From: DATLXU01 sp035575515
Lineage (GTDB): Bacteria > Acidobacteriota > Blastocatellia > UBA7656
Assembly (NCBI GenBank): GCA_035575515.1
Contig: DATLXU010000069.1
Location: 1 to 13,193, forward strand
DNA: 13,193 nt
Direction: 5' to 3'
Both the position numbers and the translations under genes were made by a program. The notes below the pieces were generated by a model. That model ran no database searches and was not told the origin of the DNA. It saw nothing but the letters and a program-made list of their open reading frames with translations. Positions 6,507 to 13,193 of this stretch are shown here, one piece after another. Every line of letters begins with the position of its first letter. Within the stretch, counting starts at the first letter, position 1.

Positions 6507-7430
6507 ATGAAAACATTGATGACGACCGATGGGTCTCAGATGTCTATGCGGGCATTGCGCTCGGCTGGCACTCTTTTGCGCAAAACTAAGAACGAAGTCG
6601 ACCTGCTGTGCGTAGCGCCGGAGCTTTACATTCCTGAAATGAAGCGCAAAGCAGCGCGGCAGAGGGCCGCGCGCATCCGCGAATCGTACCGAAGACGGAT
6701 CGCTTTAGAAACGGAAGCGATCCTCAAAAAAGCGCGGGAAGCCTTGGCGGAGCAGGGGATTGATGCGAACCCTATTTCGCAGACCGGTTCGCCTTCAGAT
6801 GTAATCCTTAGGCTCGCGCCAGACTATGACGTGATAGTGGTCGGGGCTGTCGGGCGCTACCACAGCCCAAACCTCGGACTCGGTCCTGTGGCGAGCCGCG
6901 TGGTTGAAAAGGCGCATGGGACCGTGCTCGTTTCACGCGAGCTTTCGGGCGAAGAAAGGCTGAGGGTGCTTGTTGGCGTGGATGGCTCGCTGGCCTCGCG
7001 TCGCGCGCTCGCGACGGCGGCGGCCTGCTTCGATCTCGATGAGGCCGAAATAACGATCCTGCATGTGAAAGAAACCCCGTGGATACACCTCGGACTGGAC
7101 CGAGAATGGTTCGATTATTCTGGCGACGCCACGAGCTTATCCGACCCCGAGATTCAATTTGAGGAAGAGTTGCAGCGCGAGGCGGAGAACCTTCTCGAAG
7201 CGAGCCGGAAGATCCTCGAGAACTATGACTACTCGGTGATTACCATGATTGCGGAGGGCAGCCCTGCGACAGAGATACTGGGCGAAGCAGAGAACGGAGG
7301 ATATGATCTGGTAGTGCTCGGGGCCACGGGCGTTACGGACGCGAAACACGCAATGCTTGGCAGCGTCTCGGCAAAGGTGGCGGCGCAGGCCGTGTGCTCT
7401 GTCGCCATCGTCCGCCATCATGCCGAGTAG
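6507..7430 (+). CDS. Tandem-domain universal stress protein (UspA family)
   Basis: The protein has 307 residues with two UspA domains (about 1-143 and 152-303). The second has the full ATP-binding signature G-2x-G-9x-G-S: G272, G275, G285, S286. The first has G113, G116 and G126 but Pro in place of Ser/Thr after the last Gly, so nucleotide binding there is doubtful. The first domain carries a long basic helical insertion (about 44-80). Such tandem proteins are cytoplasmic and induced by starvation, hypoxia or other stress. The start at 6507 gives the family N-terminus (MKTLMTTDGS). GAGG sits only two bases before it, so the ribosome site is poorly spaced, and an earlier ATG at 6417 would overlap the BON gene. 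The gap from the BON gene is 25 bp, consistent with co-transcription. Confidence 0.92.
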   Translation: MKTLMTTDGSQMSMRALRSAGTLLRKTKNEVDLLCVAPELYIPEMKRKAARQRAARIRESYRRRIALETEAILKKAREALAEQGIDANPISQTGSPSDVILRLAPDYDVIVVGAVGRYHSPNLGLGPVASRVVEKAHGTVLVSRELSGEERLRVLVGVDGSLASRRALATAAACFDLDEAEITILHVKETPWIHLGLDREWFDYSGDATSLSDPEIQFEEELQREAENLLEASRKILENYDYSVITMIAEGSPATEILGEAENGGYDLVVLGATGVTDAKHAMLGSVSAKVAAQAVCSVAIVRHHAE

Positions 7431-7457
7431 TTTGGCTTGTCGTGAGGAGGATTCGCT

Positions 7458-7685
7458 ATGTGGAAAGATGCTGAGTTAGAGAAAAAGGAGCGGCTCCTGG
7501 ATAAAGAGCTAGACCTTCTCGCCGCAGAGGTTTCGAAGATGAAGATTGACCACCGGGCCGATGTCGATGCGCTCAGGATCGAGATAGAAGCGATTAAGCT
7601 TTTCCTGTTTGAGTTCCATCCCGAGTTCAGCGACCAATTCCCCTTGTTGAAAGAGAGAGCGCGCCAAGAAATCAGTCCGGAGTAA
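7458..7685 (+). CDS. Small charged helical protein of unknown function
   Basis: This is a 75-residue protein I do not recognise. It is supported as a gene by GAGGAGG seven bases before the ATG and by its position between two stress genes with 27 and 29 bp gaps. The first 50 residues are rich in Glu, Lys, Asp and Leu with heptad-like spacing (LEKKERLLDKELDLLAAEV), suggesting a coiled coil. A short aromatic patch, FLFEFHPEFSDQFPLL (about 49-64), follows and may be a contact surface. There is no signal peptide, membrane segment or Cys. It may be a small partner of the universal stress protein or of the downstream hydrolase; that is speculation from position only. Confidence 0.7.
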   Translation: MWKDAELEKKERLLDKELDLLAAEVSKMKIDHRADVDALRIEIEAIKLFLFEFHPEFSDQFPLLKERARQEISPE

Positions 7686-7714
7686 CGGTTTTTGCTGAGG
7701 AAGGAGGGCAGGCA

Positions 7715-9061
7715 ATGTTAGAAGCAACTCGTGTCATTCTTACAGACGTAATTCAGGAGAGTGCGCACCATCTCAAAGGCTCTCCCAAAGACTACGACCC
7801 TTTGATGAAACTGATTGGCGACGCCCGGTTTGTCCTGCTTGGGGAGGCTTCACACGGGACGCACGAGTTCTACCGCGAGCGGGCGCAGATCACAAAGCGA
7901 TTGATCGGTGAGAAGGGCTTCACCGCCGTTGCCGTTGAGGCCGACTGGCCCGATGCTTACCGCGTCAACCGCTACGTTCGCGGTGAAGGCGACGATGCCG
8001 AAGCAATAGATGCTCTCGCGGGCTTCAAGCGATTCCCCGCTTGGATGTGGCGGAACGCCGACGTTCTCGATTTTGTCGGCTGGCTTCGAGCCTATAACGA
8101 AAGTCTTGCTCCCGGTGCTCAGAAGGTCGGCTTCTATGGGCTGGATCTCTACAGCCTCCACGCTTCAATCGAAGCGGTGCTCGATTACTTGGATAAAGTA
8201 GACCCGGAGGGCGCGGCGCGCGCGCGCTACCGCTACGCTTGCTTTGAACATTTCGGGGAGGACGCTGAGGCCTATGGCTACGCCGCCGGGTTCGGCCTGA
8301 CGCAGTCATGCGAGCAAGCGGTAGTCAGCCAGCTTGTAGAGCTACAGCGGCGGGCCGCCGAGTACGCGAAGCGCGATGGCCGCGTCACCCCTGATGATTT
8401 TTTCTACGCCGAGCAGAACGCCAGGCTTGTGAAGAACGCTGAAGAGTATTACCGCACAATGTTTCGCGGGCGCGTCTCGTCGTGGAACCTGCGCGACCGT
8501 CACATGGCCGAAACCCTTCACGCGCTTGTGGCGCACTTCGAAGCTCAGGGCCATCACGCGAAGGTCGTAGTGTGGGCGCACAACTCGCACCTAGGTGACG
8601 CGCGGGCGACAGACATGGGACGGGTGGGCGAGTTGAACGTCGGCCAGCTCGTGCGCGAGCGTTACGGCAAAGATTCGATCCTCGTAGGGTTCACTACTAA
8701 TGAGGGCACGGTCACTGCGGCGTCAAACTGGGGCGGCCCGGCTGAGCGCAAAACGGTTCGCCCGGCGCTCGGAGGCAGCTACGAAGCCCTCTTTCATGGG
8801 ACAAAGCTCCCGCGCTTCATGCTCGGATTGCGCGATGACAATCGAGCGGCGACCGCGCTTCGCGACCAGATGCTCGAGCGGGCAATAGGAGTAATCTACT
8901 TACCAGAAACCGAACGGATCAGCCACTACTTTCACGCACGATTGGCCGATCAATTCGATGCCGTTCTTCACTTCGACAAGACGCGCGCGGTCGAACCACT
9001 GGAGCGCACCGCCGAATGGGAAGCTGGAGAAGCGCCGGAAACATACCCTTCCGGCATGTAG
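7715..9061 (+). CDS. Erythromycin esterase family hydrolase
   Basis: This 448-residue protein is of the erythromycin esterase (EreA/EreB-like) superfamily. The active-site landmarks are complete: GEASHGTHEF (43-52) with E44 and H47, VAVEADWPD (72-80) with E75, and VVWAHNSHLGDA (285-296) with H289 and H292. The Glu and three His correspond to the catalytic positions described for EreB. A TDMG segment (299-302) follows. The length matches the family and no signal peptide is present, so the protein is cytoplasmic. True macrolide esterases are a small part of this family; context argues against an antibiotic-resistance role and for a stress-linked hydrolase of unknown substrate. The start is supported by AAGGAGG seven bases upstream. 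It is the sixth gene of the run, 29 bp after the small helical protein. Confidence 0.9.
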   Translation: MLEATRVILTDVIQESAHHLKGSPKDYDPLMKLIGDARFVLLGEASHGTHEFYRERAQITKRLIGEKGFTAVAVEADWPDAYRVNRYVRGEGDDAEAIDALAGFKRFPAWMWRNADVLDFVGWLRAYNESLAPGAQKVGFYGLDLYSLHASIEAVLDYLDKVDPEGAARARYRYACFEHFGEDAEAYGYAAGFGLTQSCEQAVVSQLVELQRRAAEYAKRDGRVTPDDFFYAEQNARLVKNAEEYYRTMFRGRVSSWNLRDRHMAETLHALVAHFEAQGHHAKVVVWAHNSHLGDARATDMGRVGELNVGQLVRERYGKDSILVGFTTNEGTVTAASNWGGPAERKTVRPALGGSYEALFHGTKLPRFMLGLRDDNRAATALRDQMLERAIGVIYLPETERISHYFHARLADQFDAVLHFDKTRAVEPLERTAEWEAGEAPETYPSGM

Positions 9062-9143
9062 TAAGGTTAGTGAGCGTAGAAATCAGCTCACCACTTGTGT
9101 GAATCTGATATCTGATTGAAATGGACTGAAGGGAGCGGCTCGA
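9062..9143 (+). other. Longest intra-operon gap, with a small stem-loop
   Basis: The gap contains GTGAGC (9070-9075) and GCTCAC (9086-9091), a perfect 6-bp inverted repeat with a 10-base loop. A short tandem ATCTGAT-ATCTGAT repeat follows. No T run is present, so it is not a standard terminator. It may trim expression of the downstream ligase and polymerase genes. Confidence 0.3.
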
Positions 9144-10880
9144 TTGAAACTTGATGACCTGGCATCTTACTTTGAGCGATTGGAAGCAACAACGGCGCGA
9201 CTTGAGATGTACAGGTTGCTGGGAGAGCTTTTCAAAAAAGCAAGCGCGGAGGAGATGGCCGAGATCGCCTATATGTGCGAAGCGCTGCTGCTGCCTGCCT
9301 TTACCGGAGTCGAAATAGGCATGGGCGAGAGGCTGGTAGCCGCGGCCATCGCCGCAGCCACCGGCAAGACCCAGGAGCAAATCAATAAAGCCTATAAGAA
9401 GACAGGCGATCTCGGCACCGTAGCCCAGAACCTGCTGCCGCAGAAAATGCGAAGCAGCCTGACCGTCTCGCAGGCCTATTCTTCTCTATTAGAAATCGCC
9501 CGGACGAGCGGACCGGGAAGCGTCGAAAAAAAGGTTCAGATGCTCGCGTCTCTTATTAAGCGAGCATCGCCACAAGGCGCGCGCTATATAGCCCGGTTTG
9601 TCGTTGGGCGGCTGCGTCTTGGAGTGGGCGCGCCGACTATAATAGAAGCTGTCGCCCGCACCTACAGCGACAGCCGGCACGCCCGCGCCCTTTTAGAACG
9701 GGCGTACAATCTCTGCTCTGACATCGGGGCCGTCTTGAAGGCCGTGTGCGAAGAGGGCCTGGAGTCGCTCAGCCGTTTTAAGGTCAGGGTGGGAAACCCG
9801 GTTCGAATGATGTTGGCAGAGCGGCTTCCCGACGCTGAGGCGATTATCAAGCGGCTCGGTCGAGCGTCGGTTGAATCAAAACTCGACGGCTTCCGCTGCC
9901 AGGTCCATATGAAAGGCAGCGCGGTCGAGATATTCTCGCGCAATCTTGAGCGGACGACCGAAATGTTCCCCGATATACTCGCTTCTGTTCGCACCTGTGT
10001 GAAAGCCCGCAGTGCGATCATCGAAGGCGAGGCTATAGCCATCAACGAAACGACCGGCGAGTTTTACCCGTTTCAAGTCACCGTCCAGCGCAAACGAAAA
10101 CACGGAGTCGAGCAGATGGCCAAAGAATACCCGCTGGCCCTCATTGCATTCGAACTGCTCTACGCTAATGGGCGCGATTACACCGGGGACGGCTATGAAA
10201 ACAGACGGCACGCCTTGGAAAAGGTTATCAAGCAAAACGAGCGAATCAAACCTGTAGAGCGTATCGTGACCGATAGCGCGCAGGAGCTTCAGCGATTTTT
10301 TGAGGAGCAGATCGAGCGGGGGCTTGAAGGCGTAATAGCCAAGCGGCTCGACGCTCCTTACACTGCGGGGGCGAGGAACTTCAACTGGATAAAACTTAAG
10401 CGGACGTACCGGGGCGAGTTGAGTGATACGGTGGACGTGGTGATTGTCGGCTATCTCAGCGGTCGCGGGGCGCGGACGCGATTGAGGATAGGCGCGCTGC
10501 TTGCGGCAGCTTATGACCAGCGCAGGGATACGTTTCAGACCGTGGGCAAAGTCGGAAGCGGGTTGAGCGAGGCAGACTGGATCAGGTTGAGACGAATGCT
10601 CGATGAGATAAGGGTTCCCCACAAGCCAGCGCGTGTGGAGTCGCGGCTTGTGCCTGATGTTTGGGTCGAGCCGAAGTATGTAGTGACGGTGCTCGCTGAC
10701 GAGATAACCCGGTCGCCTGTTCACACCTGCGCAATGGACGAAGAGGGAAAGGGACTTTCGCTTCGCTTCCCGCGCGTCGTGGGCTTCATCCGCGAAGACA
10801 AATCGCCTGAAGACGCGACCACAGTTGAAGAGATCAAACAGATGTACAAAACGCAGAAGGGGGCGGCCCTGCGGGCGTGA
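9144..10880 (+). CDS. ATP-dependent DNA ligase (archaeal/eukaryotic LigI type)
   Basis: This enzyme seals single-strand nicks in duplex DNA via an enzyme-adenylate. The 578-residue protein has an N-terminal DNA-binding helical domain (about 1-185), the adenylation domain (about 215-420) and an OB-fold domain (about 430-555). Nucleotidyltransferase motifs are motif I SKLDG with adenylated K246, motif III VEIFSRNLE (261-269), IIIa ALIAFELLY (332-340), IV GLEGVIAKR (393-401), V NWIKLKR (414-420) and VI RFPRVVGFIREDK (541-553). Bacteria replicate with NAD+-dependent LigA, so this enzyme is probably accessory and repair-directed. It is far longer than the minimal bacterial LigB/LigC-type ATP ligases. 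The start is TTG 9144 with AAGGGAG eight bases upstream. The pairing with the next gene, a PolX polymerase 18 bp downstream, suggests a gap-repair unit. Confidence 0.93.
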   Translation: MKLDDLASYFERLEATTARLEMYRLLGELFKKASAEEMAEIAYMCEALLLPAFTGVEIGMGERLVAAAIAAATGKTQEQINKAYKKTGDLGTVAQNLLPQKMRSSLTVSQAYSSLLEIARTSGPGSVEKKVQMLASLIKRASPQGARYIARFVVGRLRLGVGAPTIIEAVARTYSDSRHARALLERAYNLCSDIGAVLKAVCEEGLESLSRFKVRVGNPVRMMLAERLPDAEAIIKRLGRASVESKLDGFRCQVHMKGSAVEIFSRNLERTTEMFPDILASVRTCVKARSAIIEGEAIAINETTGEFYPFQVTVQRKRKHGVEQMAKEYPLALIAFELLYANGRDYTGDGYENRRHALEKVIKQNERIKPVERIVTDSAQELQRFFEEQIERGLEGVIAKRLDAPYTAGARNFNWIKLKRTYRGELSDTVDVVIVGYLSGRGARTRLRIGALLAAAYDQRRDTFQTVGKVGSGLSEADWIRLRRMLDEIRVPHKPARVESRLVPDVWVEPKYVVTVLADEITRSPVHTCAMDEEGKGLSLRFPRVVGFIREDKSPEDATTVEEIKQMYKTQKGAALRA

Positions 10881-10898
10881 ATCGAGTGCCTGGTTTCG

Positions 10899-12620
10899 AT
10901 GATTAACGAAGAGATAGCTGATATATTTGAGAAGATGGCACGCGTGCTCGCCTTCAAGGGCGAAGACCGCTTCCGCATACTCGCCTACGAGCGAGCGGCC
11001 CGCTCGCTAAGAGACTTGGAGGAGGACCTCACGTCCATAGCTCAAGCAGGCAAGCTCGAAGACATCCCCGGCATAGGACATGACCTGTCGGAGATGATAC
11101 AGGAGTATATCAAGACCGGTCGCATACGCCGCTTCGAGCGCGAGCACCGGGGGGTACCCGACGAGTTGATCGAGTTGATGAGCATTCCGGGCCTCGGGCC
11201 AAAGACGCTCGCCTTGCTTCACAAAAAATTTCGCATCAAAGACTTCGAGGGCCTCAAGCGGTTAATTGACTCGGGTGCCTTGCTCAAGCTTCGCGGGTTC
11301 GGCGAAAAGAAGATAGAAAACATAAAGCGCGGAATCAATCTCTGGCTTGCGAGCAAGCAGCGCATGCCGCTTGGAGTAGCGCTGCCGCTTGCTGAGCGGC
11401 TGCTTGGCGAAATAAGGAAGAATAATCTTATTGAGAAGGCGGAAGTCGCAGGCTCTCTACGCCGCCGCCGCGAGACAATCGGCGACATGGACGTTCTGAT
11501 AACCTCGCAAGACGGCCTGCAAGCTCTTCGCGAGTTGAGCCGCCTGCCAATGGTTGAACAGGTGATCGCGCTCGGCCCGACGAAAGCGAGCTTGATTATC
11601 GAGGGCGGCATTCAGGTAGACATTCGGGCGGTGGCGGAAGAGTCCTTCGGCGCGGCACTCCAGTATTTCACCGGCTCGAAAGAGCACAACGTTCACTTGC
11701 GCGCGATAGCTCACGAGCGCGGGCTGAAGATAAACGAGTACGGCGTCTTTCGCGGCGATAAAAAGCTTGGGGGCGAAGAGGAAGAAGATGTCTATCGCCT
11801 CATGAAGATGGCGTTCATACTGCCTGAGCTTCGGGAAGACCGCGGCGAGATCGAGGCGGCTCTGGCCCATAAGTTGCCCAAGTTGATTGAGACGAGCGAC
11901 CTTCGCGGCGACCTCCATGCGCACACGAATTATTCCGATGGCCTCTCGACAATCGAAGAGATGGCCGAGCAGGCGGCAGAGCTTGGATACGACTACATCG
12001 CGCTTACGGATCATTCGCCCTCGTCGCGGATCGCCCGTGGGCTGGATTTAGACAGGCTTGAAAAGAAGATTGAAGAGCTTGAAGCGGTCCGAAAAAAGAT
12101 GCGAGGGCGAAAGCCCCGCATCCTGTTCGGCACCGAGGTGGATATCCTCGCAAGCGGAGAGCTTGATTACCCGGATCGCATCCTATCCCGCTTCGATGTT
12201 GTGACGGCCTCCGTCCACAGCGCCTTCCGCCAGAGCCGCGACCGGATGACGGATCGGCTGCTCGACGCGATAGCCAGTCCCTACGTTCACATCATCGGCC
12301 ACCCCACCGCGCGGCTGCTTGGAAGCCGCGACCCGGTAGAGTTCGACTTCGAGCGGGTCGTCAAGGCAGTTGCCGGAGCTGGCATCGCACTGGAGATAAA
12401 TGGCTCGCCCTTTCGGCTCGACCTGACCGACACTATGGCGCGGGCGGCGAAGGATGCGGGAGCGCTGCTGGCGATCAATTCTGATGCTCACAGCGCGACG
12501 CAGCTCGGGCAGATACGGTTTGGAGTCTTTCAAGCGCGGCGCGGCTGGGTTGAAGCGGCTTCGGTTGTAAACACATGGCCTTGGGTGAAGCTCAAATCCT
12601 GGCTGAGGCGGCGGCGCTAG
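10899..12620 (+). CDS. polX: Family X DNA polymerase with PHP nuclease domain (PolX)
   Basis: This 573-residue protein has the usual bacterial PolX layout. Residues 1-80 are the 8-kDa-like domain and contain the hairpin IPGIGHDL. Further HhH motifs are IPGLGPKT (96-103) and LRGFGEKK (131-138). The polymerase palm carries AGSLRRRRE (184-192), the metal-binding DMD (196-198) and D241, followed by YFTGSKEHN (256-264). The C-terminal PHP domain (about 334-565) keeps its metal ligands: DLHAHTNYSDG (338-348), LTDH (369-372), EVDIL (413-417), SVHSAF (438-443), GHPT (467-470) and SDAHS (528-532), so 3'-5' exonuclease or AP-endonuclease activity is expected. It fills short gaps in base excision repair. 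No ribosome site is visible ahead of ATG 10899; translation may be coupled to the ligase gene 18 bp upstream. Confidence 0.93.
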   Translation: MINEEIADIFEKMARVLAFKGEDRFRILAYERAARSLRDLEEDLTSIAQAGKLEDIPGIGHDLSEMIQEYIKTGRIRRFEREHRGVPDELIELMSIPGLGPKTLALLHKKFRIKDFEGLKRLIDSGALLKLRGFGEKKIENIKRGINLWLASKQRMPLGVALPLAERLLGEIRKNNLIEKAEVAGSLRRRRETIGDMDVLITSQDGLQALRELSRLPMVEQVIALGPTKASLIIEGGIQVDIRAVAEESFGAALQYFTGSKEHNVHLRAIAHERGLKINEYGVFRGDKKLGGEEEEDVYRLMKMAFILPELREDRGEIEAALAHKLPKLIETSDLRGDLHAHTNYSDGLSTIEEMAEQAAELGYDYIALTDHSPSSRIARGLDLDRLEKKIEELEAVRKKMRGRKPRILFGTEVDILASGELDYPDRILSRFDVVTASVHSAFRQSRDRMTDRLLDAIASPYVHIIGHPTARLLGSRDPVEFDFERVVKAVAGAGIALEINGSPFRLDLTDTMARAAKDAGALLAINSDAHSATQLGQIRFGVFQARRGWVEAASVVNTWPWVKLKSWLRRRR

Positions 12621-12647
12621 CGCAAGTACCCATAGCGCATGACGCTA
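12614..12647 (+). repeat. Overlapping inverted repeats at the end of polX
   Basis: The palindrome GCGCTAGCGC (12614-12623) covers the polX stop codon. GCGCTA (12614-12619) pairs with TAGCGC (12633-12638), while TAGCG (12633-12637) can instead pair with CGCTA (12643-12647). There is no T run, so a conventional intrinsic terminator is not supported, but some 3'-end structure is likely. Confidence 0.4.
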
Positions 12648-13090
12648 AGTTGACAGATTTATGGAGCCTGCCAGTCCGCAATTGGGTCGAGCGCTTTGCC
12701 TAAGCTGGAGGGATCGTCAAGCGAGGAAGCGACGAGGCTTTAAGCCGGAGCCTTCGGCAAAACGAGAGCTGTCCCGGATAATCAAAATAATGATGACACC
12801 CTGAAGTATGGACACATTTCATAAAGCAGCCTCCAAGTTGAGTCTGGTGTGAACAGAGAGATGCTCAAACAAACTTTTATCCAATTTGAGCAAGCTGACC
12901 ATCGCACTAACCATGCTCAAACTCCAGCCTTGTTTGCCCCTCGACGCCACTCGTCGCATCAACCTAAAGGCGGTCTTTGCACCTTTCACCAGCAATTTCA
13001 TTCCAAGCACAACGACGATCAACATCGCTATGGCAAACAGCGCGAACATCCTCCGAAGCACGTAAGGATTACTGGTTGAAAAAAGGAGAA
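12648..13090. other. Intergenic region without a convincing gene
   Basis: This stretch follows the probable operon end. It has a 6-bp stem-loop, GCCGGA-GCC-TTCGGC at 12744-12758 (one G-U pair), with no T run on either strand. At 12861-12922 the sequence ATGCTCAAAC occurs twice (12861-12870 and 12913-12922) and its inverted form TTTGAGCA at 12885-12892 makes an 8-bp stem with the first copy. The sequence CTGTCCCGGATAATC near 12768-12782 has the look of an insertion-sequence end, but I could not find a partner repeat. One doubtful membrane ORF is listed separately. Confidence 0.35.
12819..13061 (-). CDS. Doubtful small membrane protein ORF
   Basis: This is an 80-codon minus-strand frame from GTG 13061 (or ATG 13049). 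The translation has a hydrophobic N-terminal segment (about residues 5-27, including MLIVVVLGM) followed by a basic stretch (KTAFRLMRRVASRGKQ) and a helical tail, plausible for a one-pass membrane protein. Neither start has a correctly spaced ribosome site: GGAGG abuts ATG 13049 with no spacer. A plus-strand frame of similar size overlaps it. I recognise no family. It may be a chance frame. Confidence 0.25.
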   Translation of the reverse strand: MLRRMFALFAIAMLIVVVLGMKLLVKGAKTAFRLMRRVASRGKQGWSLSMVSAMVSLLKLDKSLFEHLSVHTRLNLEAAL

Positions 13091-13149
13091 AGCTCCATCA
13101 CCCTATCCAAATCTCAACAAATCCAATTTTGGAGGCGGGCGATGGAGCT
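13091..13149 (+). promoter_or_regulatory. Inverted repeat that can hide the start codon of the last gene
   Basis: AGCTCCATCACCC (13091-13103) is complementary at 12 of 13 positions to GGGCGATGGAGCT (13137-13149), with a 33-base loop. In mRNA the right arm contains the ATG (13142-13144), while GGAGG (13131-13135) lies in the loop just before it. This geometry would restrain translation initiation. Confidence 0.5.
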
Positions 13150-13193
13150 AAATGTTCTTAAACCAATTGCTGAACAACTCTTCCAGATTATGC
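13142..13193 (+). CDS. N-terminal fragment of an unidentified protein (runs off right edge)
   Basis: From ATG 13142 the frame stays open for 17 codons to the window end (MELNVLKPIAEQLFQIM). GGAGG six bases before the ATG is a proper ribosome site. The start codon is embedded in an inverted repeat. I do not recognise the protein from this short piece. The arrangement (strong site, start in a hairpin) is seen in some transposase genes that limit read-in translation, but nothing else here proves that. Confidence 0.5.
   Translation, partial: MELNVLKPIAEQLFQIM

Noticed and set aside
7715..9061. Reading the esterase-family gene as a macrolide resistance gene.
   Set aside because: The active-site residues are conserved across the whole superfamily and the neighbours are stress and nucleotide genes, with no resistance or integron context.
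9876..10724. 282-codon minus-strand ORF opposite the DNA ligase gene.
   Set aside because: The plus strand carries all ligase motifs in order; the antisense frame is a by-product of codon bias.
12744..12758. GCCGGA-GCC-TTCGGC hairpin as an intrinsic terminator.
   Set aside because: Short stem with a G-U pair and no T run on either strand.
1..13193. CRISPR arrays, tRNA or rRNA genes.
   Set aside because: No regularly spaced repeats, cloverleaf-like segments or rRNA signature sequences were seen on either strand by eye.

Overview
The window looks like bacterial chromosome of roughly mid-50s to 60 % GC (my estimate by eye). Strong AGGAGG-type ribosome sites and close same-strand genes argue for a bacterium, although the DNA ligase is of the archaeal/eukaryotic ATP-dependent kind. 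The mix of IS5-type transposases, BON and universal stress proteins and this ligase would fit an Acidobacteriota-like soil or water bacterium. That placement is a weak inference.

Left edge (1 to about 770, minus strand): two nested IS5-family remnants. The outer element carries a transposase N-terminus with an apparent TGG-to-TGA nonsense codon. Its probable terminal repeat ends at 210 and abuts a second, different transposase that is cut off just after its first catalytic Asp. The second element ends only some 20 bp before a ZIP-family metal transporter gene (782-1549, +). Convergent to that gene is a stand-alone AAA+ ATPase (1773-2927, -) that resembles the second ATPase module of ClpA/ClpC and has an IGF tripeptide where those proteins dock ClpP.

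A 637-bp divergent gap with no gene I can defend leads to an eight-gene plus-strand run (3565-12620) with gaps of 18-82 bp, probably one operon. It encodes PRPP synthase, a phosphoribosyltransferase, a membrane-anchored BON/SRPBCC protein, a tandem universal stress protein, a 75-residue charged helical protein, an erythromycin-esterase-family hydrolase, an ATP-dependent DNA ligase and a PolX-type DNA polymerase with a PHP domain. The first part looks like a stress/dormancy module: PRPP is made and then probably consumed by the transferase. The transferase and esterase-like proteins correspond to the two halves of one M. tuberculosis fusion protein of the DosR regulon (from memory). The last two genes supply gap filling and nick sealing for DNA repair.

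Right edge (12621-13193): about 520 bp with small inverted repeats and one doubtful membrane ORF, then the start of a new plus-strand gene (13142 onward). The start codon of that gene lies inside a 13-bp inverted repeat. No tRNA, rRNA or CRISPR array was seen.
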